Below, piece by piece: positions 8,718-17,788 of a stretch of 31,051 nt of DNA; position 1 is the stretch's first letter, and each line of letters begins with the position of its first letter. The stretch is from Actinomortierella ambigua (lineage: Eukaryota > Mortierellomycota > Mortierellomycetes > Mortierellales > Mortierellaceae). The DNA is taken from assembly GCA_016098155.1 (NCBI GenBank), contig JAAAJB010000431.1, forward strand, positions 1 through 31,051. Direction: 5' to 3'. The position numbers were made by a program, and so were the translations under genes. The notes beneath the pieces are model-generated. The model worked only from the letters and a program-made list of their open reading frames with translations. It ran no database searches and had not been told where the DNA came from.

Positions 8718-9611
8718 TCGCACTCGCTTTCTCCTCTGTCCCTCCTCCCTCCTCCCTTCTCTCCTTCATTCTTGATAACTGAAGCATGCTATGGTAGTAA
8801 TAATAAAAATATAGTCAACTATTATATACAATGTGCCAGAGACAAAGTTTTTTACACCCTCTTAACCACCAGGAGCTTTCAATACCCAAGGCGTGAGAGC
8901 CAATCTCAAACTGACGCCGATGATTGCTCGCGAGCGACAATAGAGTTGCTTGACGAATTCGTGAGAGTTTGTGAGAGGCAGTTTTGGGATGCAGAGAGTG
9001 CATTGAAATGAGAATGTTGAATGATGAATGACTTGATGATGGCCTCGTCGCGATTGCCCCAAATGAGCTGTGGCTGTCTTGTTTGTGACATGCTTACTAT
9101 CAGGTTCAACACGCCCAAAAACGGAAATACGCGCTTCGAGCAAAGCCATGCAGCCAAGCACAACGAGCTATGAAAAAGGCACCAAGTTGACGATAGTTTC
9201 ACACAGCCTACGTCTCCACGTTTGAAGACAGCACTAGAAGGAGCGTGTTTTCGAGTGTGGCGCATGGGCCAAAACAGTGCTCTTCCGATTGCATTAACCA
9301 CAAAAAATGTATTATGCCAAAGACGCTTCCTCGCCCCAGACTATGGGGGCGAGCTCCGCACGCTCATGGCTTGACAATGGCTGCATCTGCACCCAGCGCG
9401 GCACAGAACGGACCATGCACAATATGAAAGTGCAGCTGAGAAGAGTCGACTCCACAAATGAGAGCTCATTGGGAATTGTACCTTGGGAGTCGCTCTCATT
9501 TGAAGAAAACCGAGAATGTGCCAACGCCTAAATTTCGTTACACAAACTGCACTACTCCATCGGATACGGCTGTGTATCGATCAACTCTCGTTCCTTGTGC
9601 AACCGTCATGA
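8718..9611. other. Intergenic region between copies B and C
   Basis: It begins with the C/T-rich 3' flank and polyadenylation-like signal of gene B. Overlapping frames at 8815-9301 (minus) and 8772-9011 (plus) carry no recognisable motif. Nothing else is supported. Confidence 0.45.
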
Positions 9612-9933
9612 TATAAACCACAGTCTCCATGCACAAATGGCTCTTTGTTTGGTTTTTTTTTGTGTCCTCTTTTTTTTTTGGTTTTTTCTCTTTTTCTTCT
9701 TGCACCAAACACAAATTCAGCGCACCACTAGCTGACAAACAGCCCCCACCTTGGAGGGGAACTACCCTCAGGCTTCACTTGCATCAGCAGGTCAATTCCC
9801 CTTCTTTCTCTTCTTCTTTTTCTTCTTCATCCCCCAGGATCCAACCCGCTCCTCTCTTTCCTTCCCTCCCCCTCCCTCCTACAACCCGCCTGTCGACACT
9901 CCCTCCCCTTCACCCATATTAAAGCACATATCC
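9612..9933 (+). promoter_or_regulatory. TATA-like box and long C/T-rich leader of gene C
   Basis: TATAAA at 9612-9617 lies 317 nt before the start, farther than in the other copies. T-rich tracts (9650-9690) and a long pyrimidine stretch (9790-9910, TTCTTCTTTTTC and CCTCCC runs) fill the gap. Because the leader lacks stops in one frame, the coding frame stays open back to 9751 as a Phe/Pro-rich artefact without an ATG. Confidence 0.45.
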
Positions 9934-11286
9934 ATGGGCTTCCGCTGGAGCTCCCCCCTCACCCAGGTGCTTGCAGTGGGCTTTATGTGCTTCTGCTGCC
10001 CTGGTATCTTTAATGCATTAACGGCAATGGGTGGCGGAGGCCAACTTCTATCCACTGTCGATGAAAACGCAACCTCGGCTCTGTATGCCTGCTTCAGTGT
10101 CAGTGGCATCTTCGCAGGTGCCATTCACAACAAACTTGGCCCCAAGTGGACTATCCTGATCGGTAGTCTCGCCTATCCCCTCTACGCCAGTTCACTCCTC
10201 ACTTACAACCACACACAGGCCGCCGCTTTCACCATCGTCGCTGGAGGTGTCCTTGGTGTCGGAGCTGGTCTGCTTTGGACAGCCCAGGGTGCCATGATGA
10301 TGGCCTACCCTCGGGAGAAGGACAAGGGCAGATATATCGGCTACTTCTGGGCCATCTTCAACATGGGTGCAGTCTTGGGCTCCGGCATCGCTTTTGGCCT
10401 CAACTACCACATTGGTGGTGGGAGACAGCAAAGCAGCCTTGCCGATCCCACCTACATTGCCTTCATCTCGATCATGACGTTCGGTTCTCTAATTGCTCTT
10501 TCGCTTTCCAACCCTCGCAACGTCACCCACGACAATGGCGAACACATCAGGATTCAGCCATACCCTAGCTGGAGGGCCGAGTTGACGTCTGTCCTCAAGC
10601 TCTTCTTCGACTGGCGTATGCTTGTCTTGACACCCATGTTCATCTCATCCAACTGGTTCTACTCTTATCAGTGGGGTACTGTGAATGGAGCCTACTTCAA
10701 CAAACGAACCCAGTCCCTTAACAACATCTTCTACTGGACCGCCCAGATCATCGGCTCCTACTCGTTCGCCATGATTCTTGACAAGAGGGGCCTCTCTCGC
10801 CGCATGCGTGCCCTCGTCGGTCTCGCCGTCATCACAACCGTGTTCTCAGCCACTTGGGTTGGCGGTATCTTTTTCCAGAAGCAGTACACGGAGCCACAAA
10901 ATCCTAGAAAGGACTTTATGCAATTGAAGGTCGACTACATTGGTCCTCTTTTCCTGTACGCTCTCTATGGTGTGAACGATGCCGCCTGGCAGACCTACTG
11001 CTACTGGCTCATGGGTTCTCTCTCCAACGATGCTTCGATCCTGTCGCGCTATGCCGGATATTACAAGGGTGTCCAGTCTGCTGGCGGTGCCATCGCCTGG
11101 CGCCTCAACGCTCTCAAGATCCCCTTCATGACCGAGCTCATCATCTGCTTTGCTCTCTTGATTGCTTCGGTCCCAGGCGCACTCTTCTTTGCACTTCGTG
11201 TCAAGGACTATTCGGATGAGGACGAAGGCAAATATGTTGCTACTGGAGAAGTTTTCGATCTCGAGACGAAAAGGGACTATTACTGA
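9934..11286 (+). CDS. UNC93-like (DUF895) MFS-type membrane protein, copy C
   Basis: This intronless gene encodes 450 aa. The start at 9934 (MGFRWSSP) is set by alignment to the paralogs; upstream in-frame codons contain no ATG. All family landmarks are present: GGGGQ, AGAIHNKLGPKWTILIG, MMAYPREKDKGRYIGYFWA, SSNWFYSYQ, and NDAAWQTYCYWLMG. It differs from the others by a longer loop after the fifth hydrophobic segment (HIGGGRQQSSLADPTY in place of SAPQGNLGDPTY), by TAQIIGSYSFAMIL in the eighth segment, and by an unusual tail ending in two tyrosines (LETKRDYY). Its codons around PREKDKGRY match truncated copy D almost exactly, marking it as a likely donor in recombination. An AACAATAAAC polyadenylation-like signal is at about 11343. 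Confidence 0.92.
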   Translation: MGFRWSSPLTQVLAVGFMCFCCPGIFNALTAMGGGGQLLSTVDENATSALYACFSVSGIFAGAIHNKLGPKWTILIGSLAYPLYASSLLTYNHTQAAAFTIVAGGVLGVGAGLLWTAQGAMMMAYPREKDKGRYIGYFWAIFNMGAVLGSGIAFGLNYHIGGGRQQSSLADPTYIAFISIMTFGSLIALSLSNPRNVTHDNGEHIRIQPYPSWRAELTSVLKLFFDWRMLVLTPMFISSNWFYSYQWGTVNGAYFNKRTQSLNNIFYWTAQIIGSYSFAMILDKRGLSRRMRALVGLAVITTVFSATWVGGIFFQKQYTEPQNPRKDFMQLKVDYIGPLFLYALYGVNDAAWQTYCYWLMGSLSNDASILSRYAGYYKGVQSAGGAIAWRLNALKIPFMTELIICFALLIASVPGALFFALRVKDYSDEDEGKYVATGEVFDLETKRDYY

Positions 11287-11785
11287 GAAGAAAAAAAAAA
11301 GGCATTCGTCTCCGAGAAGCCATGATGTATTTTATATTATATAACAATAAACCGCATATTCCTGAAGACTTGCATTGTGAGGTTTTGGCAGTGGGGAGTG
11401 AGATGGACATCGTTACCCTGTTCATTAATATTATCCTACTAGCGATCAGAGTGTGTCAGTTAGCTCGCCCTCGCAACCATCAACATATACAAGTATATGG
11501 TCTTTCCAGTCCGTGCACGACTGGGACGGGGATGGCATTAACTGTAGGCACAGGGTGTTGTTCGCAATCATTGTTGTTGTCATCGTCCGGAACTCCTTGG
11601 CCCTCTCTTCTTTATCGACATTGTCGACAAAGAATGCCAACCGCTGCATTGGTGTTGTTGCCAAGCGGTGCTACTTCCTCACAGGTTCTGAAAGAGAGAG
11701 GGGGTGGGCGAACTACGTTCGTCCTCTACTACATCCTTGCTTTCTAGGTCATTATCCCAGGTCAGCTGTGTGCTCGCTCAGCTAG
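11287..11785. other. Intergenic region downstream of copy C
   Basis: It holds the A-rich 3' flank of copy C. Short frames on both strands show no recognisable product. A CAGCTAG that could serve as an acceptor ends at 11785, just before the candidate exon. Confidence 0.4.
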
Positions 11786-12194
11786 CTCCTTCTTCGCTGC
11801 GAAAGAATTGGGGTTTGGGACCCTTCTGGAACGGCTGCAAAGACTTTCCCAAGTCGTCCGATTTTCCCTGACCACTCAGCTTGTTTAGCAGAATGCGGCC
11901 ATGACTCCCTCGCGCTAGCCACACAGCAAGCACTCTCTGAAGGTAAGACCCAGTATTCAGCGCTGTTTGATTTTTTGTTTGCATGACCGAACCACCATCT
12001 GTGATAAATCGTAATCAATCGTTTTGTAGATGAATGCGTGTTCCTCGAGGCGGAAAGTCTCCGTGCGTCACACCTACATACTGTGACTCTGCTTGTCACT
12101 GCAATAGTAGGCATACAGGAATCGATCATGCCAGTGCGTCTCGAGGTGTGGCCTACCATCAACTTCAACGCAGCTGCCATAAAGAGTTTTGCAG
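11786..12194 (+). CDS. Candidate spliced gene fragment, unknown function
   Basis: The frame opens right after an AG at 11784-11785 and encodes ERIGVWDPSG...SLALATQQALSE up to 11942. There a consensus donor GTAAGA begins an 87-nt intron (11943-12029) ending in GTTTTGTAG. Exon two (12030-12194) continues in phase through DECVFLEAESL, a hydrophobic helix (TVTLLVTAIVGI) and WPTINFNAAAIKSFAG, and stops at a second donor, GTAGGT. A long open frame follows to a TAG at 12567-12569, but a plausible acceptor that keeps the phase could not be settled; without splicing the frame ends at about 12223. The end of exon one and its donor are repeated at 986-1045. No start codon and no family could be identified. 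It may be a gene, or a decayed fragment carried in the array. Confidence 0.35.
11903..11960 (+). repeat. Upstream duplication, copy 2, first block
   Basis: This block matches 986-1045, including CAAGCACTCTCTGAAGGTAA and the following CCAG. In copy 1 it is joined directly to the next block; here about 1.56 kb separates it from the second block at 13522. Confidence 0.7.
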
Positions 12195-13521
12195 GTAGGT
12201 CAAGGGCCCCTGCTCGGGCTTGAGCTAGACAGCCTGTCAACAAGCAAACTCGACTCGACACAACCCATCGAATGCCCGCAGCTATATCTTCATCTTAGAT
12301 CGGCAGTGATCCCGCTTCCCCCTATCCCTCTCCCTATTGGACCTTGTATTAGATACGACTGTGGTGCTTACCACCTCGTCCATATCACCCCACTTCTTCC
12401 AACACCTGAACAGCGAAAAGATGCGTCAGGTTGTTCATGCACGAGGACTCGTACCACGGACGAACCACAGCCGCTTTTTTTTTTAGGCCCTGCTCAAGAT
12501 CAATCACCGTTTCGCCGAATCATTCCGCCTGCTGACCCCGTCGACCAACCCACATTCAGGACACACTAGCAGCCGCAAGCTCCCTATATCGACATCAAAC
12601 CTCGATTACCGAGACCTCTTACGCCAAACTTGGTCAGTTCTGTTGTGAAGGGCGAGAGTATGATTTGTCAATGGCGTGTTTAGATAGCCATAGCGTACAT
12701 AACCCTACTACGTACAAGTCGAGCGCTGTCCCCCTATCATCCTACTCCAGTTCTTTTTTTGTTTGTTTTTTTACGCCTGATTTTTCTTCTTGCACTTGAG
12801 TCATTATTGAGGCATTGCTTGAAGCTCTACACATCATAACCTGATAGATACTGCCTACATAGCAAGTATCCTGCTCAACACGTACTTCATTGAACCATCA
12901 CGATCTCCGGTGAGCGTCTATTACTGGTGGACCAGGGAGAGAGACTTTAACAGTGCTCGGCGTATGAGGAAGGCCTAAATAAAAGGTGTGTCTACATGAG
13001 TGACCAGCTTAACGTACCTGTTTTTTGGTATTTGTTCCCCCTTGTACCTCCCTCCGTGCGAGAGAGAGAGAGAGAGTCCAGTCCACATAGGGGCACTGGT
13101 TGTACGGGGTCCACTTGTTCACTACCAAGGCTAGCTATCTCACGCTGGAATCTACACAGAAGTGGGCGGGCTACTTGATAGACGGGGTCTCCACAGCAAT
13201 GGTAGCCCAATTGCCAGTTTTGCGGTCCAGTCCCTTGACCTGCTCGAGCCCACGACGAATTTTTGTTATACCAAAAATGTATTCGCCCACATACCATTTG
13301 CTCCCTAAAAAGAACGTTCGCAACTAAAGTCAACAAGCTGCGAAACGGTAAAAGCACTATACAAAGCAGACCTCTCTCTGGTATGTCTGCAGAAATACAG
13401 TACCACAGGTAAATTTCGTGGGCATGTAAATTTTTACTACATATGGGCCAAAGACCTACACAGTGTTCCGAAAATAAAAGCTGTACATGGTGTTTGTGTT
13501 TCGAGGATGCACAGGCCTCAA
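12195..13521. other. Sequence separating the two blocks of the duplication
   Basis: Relative to the copy in front of gene A, this DNA is extra. It holds an open frame to 12569 of unclear status, T-rich tracts (about 12475-12485 and 12755-12771) and a short GA repeat (about 13060-13075). No terminal repeats or transposase-like frame were recognised, so it cannot be called a transposon. A deletion in the other copy is equally possible. Confidence 0.4.
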
Positions 13522-13802
13522 GACAAAAGCCATCTCATGGGACCAAAAGGCTCCACCTCAAACTGCCAATGTTGTTTTAGTTGGCCGCGCGCACTGAGTC
13601 GAAGGTCTAGAAGATGGTACGTGCAAGCCTAAGGGCTGTTGTATTGATGTTTTTGTTCTCGGTCCTTTGCGCCACCTCTACTCTGGCTACTATCAAATAC
13701 CATATACACTCTTGCTACAGCCACAGCTTTTGTGCAAGCTGTCCTATCAAGACCAAGGGACATAGGGTTGTAGAATCGTGGTCATTGGTGAACGCTACAT
13801 GC
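13522..13802 (+). repeat. Upstream duplication, copy 2, second block
   Basis: This block matches 1046-1345: GCCATCTCATG, TCTAGAAGATGGT, GGGCTGTTGTA, CTACAGCCACAG, and GGACATAGGGTTGTAGAATC followed by GTGGTCATTGGTGAACGC. It stops just before the position of the gene A TATA-like box and is fused directly to codon 121 of the truncated gene D. Confidence 0.85.
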
Positions 13803-13809
13803 CGGCGCC

Positions 13810-14781
13810 ATGATGATGGCCTACCCTCGGGAGAAGGACAAGGGCAGATATATTGGTTACTTCTGGGCCATCTTCAACATGGGTGCTGTCCTAGGCTCAT
13901 TCATTGCTTTCGGCCTCAACTACAATGCTCCGCAGGGCAACCTCGGCGATCCTACTTACATTGTCTTCATCTCGATCATGATGTGCAGTACTCTGATTGC
14001 CCTTTCGCTTGTCGATCCTCGCAGTGTCACATACGATGACGGTGAACATATCAAGATCCAGCCTTACCCGAGCTGGAAGACTGAGTTGATATCCGTCCTC
14101 AAGCTCTTCCTCGATTGGCGTATGCTTGTCCTGACGCCCATGTTCTTGTCGTCCAACTGGTTCTATTCCTATCAGCACAGCACGGTGAACGGCGGCTACT
14201 TCAACAAGCGTACCGCGGCTCTCAACGGCGCCCTTTACTGGGGAAGCCAGATTGTCGGCTCATGGTCATTCGCTCGCATTCTGGATTTGCAAGACCTCAA
14301 TCGTCGCAAGCGAGCCCTACTTGGACTTGCTATCATCTCGGTCGCTTTCTCCGCCACATGGGTCGGTGGTATCTTCTTTCAGAAGCAGTTCACGGAGCCG
14401 TTGGCGGAGAAGAAAGACTTCCAGAAGATGGGTGCTAGCTATATCGGACCACTCATCCTGTACATGCTCTATGGTGCGAACGATGCTGCGTGGCAGACCT
14501 ACTGCTACTGGCTCATGGGCTCTCTTTCCAACGATGCCACAGTGCTTTCGCGCTATGCCGGATACTACAAGGGGATCCAGTCTGCTGGTGCTGCCATCGC
14601 CTGGCGCCTCAATGCCATCAAAACCCCCCTCATGACGGAGCTGATCATATGCTTTGCCCTGTTGGTTGCCTCGCTTCCTGGTGCACTCTTCTTTGCTCTC
14701 TGTGTTAAGGATTTTTCAGACGATAGCGAGACCAGTGAACCCGCTGAGAAGATTGGTGAGGATGATACGATGGAAGACTAA
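13810..14781 (+). pseudogene. UNC93-like copy D, 5'-truncated (no promoter, first 120 codons lost)
   Basis: This frame of 323 aa begins at MMMAYPR, which corresponds to residue 121 of copy A. The first four hydrophobic segments, the GGGGQ loop and the MFS loop signature are absent. The rest is intact through NDAAWQTYCYWLMG and an acidic tail (SDDSETSEP...DDTMED) that differs from copy A. Upstream, DNA homologous to the region in front of copy A runs to GAACGCTACATGCC and then joins GGCGCCATGATGATGG. A deletion has therefore removed the TATA box, leader and N-terminal codons. Codons for PREKDKGRY match copy C, while most of the rest is about 98% identical to copy A. The frame is open and an ATG is in place, so a short protein could be made if it is transcribed, but a working transporter fold is unlikely. 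Confidence 0.85.
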
Positions 14782-17199
14782 CTGCAGAGAGAGACATTAG
14801 TCTCTGTTTAAGTCTGTCCTCGAGAACCCCTGCATTCTGGCTCTGCCCACCACCTGCCTCTCAGCCTCTCAGTGTGAAAATTAAAAATAAAAATGTTGGC
14901 CAGTACGACATTTACTTTAAAATTGTACAATATTCGTACTACGTTATAGAAACAAGTATTTCAGATTCTCGTCACATCAGTTGTACAAACCTTGGCTGGG
15001 GTATACTTGGATGGCGTACAATCTTATCGGACACGTTTTTTTTAAATTGTATTGTATAGTTCATTAATAGGCAAATGTTTGCACCAACAATATGTCGGTC
15101 GGGTATAGCCCACAATAGGAAACACTCGAGTTTAGAGCAAAGAAGTGGCGCAATTTGTCGCACCAACAGGTTTAGAGTAGCTTGAGTCTTTGGTTTTACA
15201 CTTGCACCATCCGCGGTGCTTTCAAGCAGTGAAGGCATGGATGCACAGATGGGTCGAGGGAATCTGATCATCGTTGCTCTTTTGCATTCCGTAACCCTCC
15301 CCCTCCTATTACTCCCCCCAAACGCTTTCCCCCTCTTTTTCAGGCTCCGACCCATCCTCTCCACCACCCTGAATTCTTTCTTCCTTTCACGATTGTCCAT
15401 CGATGTGCTCACAAACCCATCTACACTCGCTGCTGGCCACATCGCCTAGGCAGTTGTGGTTAGTTTGCATATCGAGTCGACGAAGATGCAATTATCACTC
15501 TTGGTGTCAATCTTTTTTTCGTTGGTTATTTCACCAGTGCATTCCACAAGATGCTCATACACTATCATGATCGATTTATAGTCTCACTCTCTTACTTCAA
15601 ACCGTAGAAACAAGCGCCCTCACCTCCACCGTTTGCGACTTTGAACTGAACAGGCTGCGTCGTTGTGAATGATACCGTAACTGCTCGACATTTCTTCTTT
15701 TTTTTTCGCTGACTCAGGGGAAGTTTGGTGCGCCAAAGTCCGCTCGGCATGCAGCAGGATCTGTCGCAACATCCTTCCTCTTCTAGAAAAACACACCTTG
15801 CCCCATTCTTCAGCCTTCTTTCTCCTTTGGCTCAAAGCAAGACACTGTCCCACTTTTGAGTGATCCGTCCTGTAGAATTCCATACAGGTAACACACCACT
15901 GCTAGTGATGGTACGTACCTAGTCGGTGTCAATCCTTTTGCTGACCTGGAAAATGGCGACAACTTCACCTTCCGCCCGAGGTGAGACCCAAGCCCACGGG
16001 GGCAATAATGAGTTTGATTCCCCGGCAGACTCTCTCCTCCCCGCTCCCTCCGGGGAAGCATCTTTGTTTCGAATCAAGCGAATGAGGGAAACACAATATC
16101 CATCGACCTGTTGCTGAGCTTGATTGTATCGAATGTATCACCTTAAACGACAAAAGACTGCTGCAGTTTTAGTGGAGAATACCCTGAGCAGGATATTTGA
16201 CAAAAATAGAAAACCGGTTAATGTGCAGGGGCTAGATCACCTCAGCACAGTGGGAGGACTGAAGTACTACTGTACCGAGAGTGAATGCAGCCCATCGCAG
16301 CATGGAAGAAGAAAAAGAATAAAGCGCATGAGAAATGGAATGAGGAATGAGTAGTCGCCACAGCCGCGATTCGGGTGACACCGTCGTGCAACAGTCTACG
16401 TTGAACAGATCATGAGTTCTCTGCGCAAAAAAAAAAGTCTTCAGCAGACACTGAGGCGTGTGTGTGGAAGGGAAGGGCGTACATGCAAATGATCTGCCGC
16501 TCTAGGACATTGTATTCGCATGTTACATTGTGGAGAGTAGTACAATGTTGGCTTGTGGCCTCATGAGGAGCAAGCCAAACTCACTCTCTTCCTTTCCCCC
16601 TCCCCCACGCATAGGCCAGAGAGTTAGGACTGGACTTCAACTCTCCGAAAAATGAACGCTACCTAGCTAAGGCTGCAGCTTGCTGACATTCCGATCCTTG
16701 ATCCTTGGCTCTCGAGTGAACAACGATATTGAAGCCACCAACAATGTTGTGCCTGCTTAGAAATGAAAGTATCGCCATCGAAGATAAAAGTCGACAACTT
16801 CAATAGGCCTGTTTCAGGCTGACATGTCAGGTGTCCAGCGCAGCCTCCTCCTCCCCCTCATTTGAGTTGATCTAAGGTTGGGGGAGCTACCCACGATAGG
16901 ATCTCTCGGAGTTTCTCCGCAAACCATACTCGCTGCTCTTTATGATGCCCCACAGACACCCACACTTTCGCAAACTTGACCCGATCTCGAGTCAGCCTCC
17001 ACGACACCCAATATTGTCCACTGTTCCATTCTTTTGCTGAAAGGCGCTGAGGAGAACGAGGCGCTCCACATATTTTCTTTTTTAAAAGAACATCAATAGA
17101 AATATATATTTAAAAATTATAGAAAACAAGGAATCGTAAAGTGGAGAAAAGGGGGTGCTCAATGACAGTCTAGTTTTGGTTTTGTACGACTTCACTCAA
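14782..17199. other. Long intergenic region, no supported gene
   Basis: It starts with a polyadenylation-like AAATTAAAAATAAAAA (about 14877-14892). A C/T-rich stretch at about 15290-15390 resembles the leaders of the UNC93-like genes but no family coding sequence follows it. A/T-rich DNA lies at about 17078-17130. Frames at 14972-15442 (minus) and 15216-15449 (plus) overlap each other and carry no recognisable motif. Confidence 0.4.
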
Positions 17200-17409
17200 T
17201 CAACATTGCCTGCATGAAGAAGCACAACGGTAGTCTAGCATCACGTCACTATTGTCGAAGCGCATACAGGCTTGGTTTGCAATCTTATCAAGATCTGCCA
17301 GAGTGCAACCAACATCCTCCACAGTCAATGGACAGGCATGATTCCACAAGGTAATGTTCCCATGCCCAGCTCCAGGAAAAAGAGGGGGGGGGGCGGAGAT
17401 CAGAAACAA
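17200..17409 (-). other. Possible C-terminal exon of a small Cys-rich protein
   Basis: The minus-strand frame ending at 17200 reads GNITLWNHACPLTVEDVGC, then TLADLDKIANQACMRF, then DYRCASSCRQC and a stop. The composition is protein-like: regularly spaced cysteines, an acidic helix and balanced residues. The 5' part of the frame is a G/C homopolymer artefact. It is preceded by a pyrimidine-rich CCCTCTTTTTCCTGGAG that could act as an acceptor, and followed on this strand by A/T-rich DNA that could hold a polyadenylation site. No ATG-containing first exon was found and no family is recognised. Confidence 0.25.
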
Positions 17410-17643
17410 AAAGGAGCATTATTTTTATCTAACGAGGAAAGAGTACACAGTGTACTGTAGTAATAGGGCCCAGTATGCAGCAACGTATTGGGGGCGTATT
17501 CAGAAAGTACATCGGTAGACTCGGGTGTGCATATTATTCTGCTGTGAACAAAGTTATCTCTGCGCAGGCTAAAACGGCATTAACCAGAAAGACCAAAAAG
17601 ACTACATCGGCTTTTGAGATCGTTTTTCCAGTCCTCGGTTGCA

Positions 17644-17788
17644 TATATAGATACCTCTTTTCCTCTTCTCCCCTCTCCCGTCCCTCCCCCTCCTCTCCGT
17701 CTCCCCCTCTCTCCTCTTTTGTCTATCTTGTCCCCGGGATCCACTTCTTCCTTACCCCTACCGAATCCCCAGCCAACAAAACACCATC
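17644..17788 (+). promoter_or_regulatory. TATA box and C/T-rich leader of gene E
   Basis: TATATA at 17644-17649 lies 145 nt before the ATG and is followed by CTCTTCTCCCCTCTCCC-type pyrimidine repeats, then CAAAACACCATC before ATGGG. The layout matches genes A, B and F. Confidence 0.55.

Noticed and set aside
7431..8723. 430-codon antisense frame opposite gene B
   Set aside because: It is a shadow frame produced by biased third codon positions of gene B. The plus strand has a conserved family protein, and the antisense product has Val/Glu/Asp-rich shadow composition.
9751..9933. N-terminal extension of gene C (Phe/Pro-rich)
   Set aside because: It contains no ATG, comes from the pyrimidine-rich leader and has no counterpart in the paralogs. 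The same applies to the short upstream extensions of genes A and F.
13614..14039. 141-codon plus frame crossing the upstream repeat into gene D
   Set aside because: It joins duplicated upstream DNA to the wrong frame of gene D. The homologous region of gene A does not keep the frame.
15290..15390. Orphan UNC93-type C/T leader, possibly marking a lost gene copy
   Set aside because: Composition resembles the leaders, but no family coding sequence follows, and C/T-rich stretches are common throughout the window.
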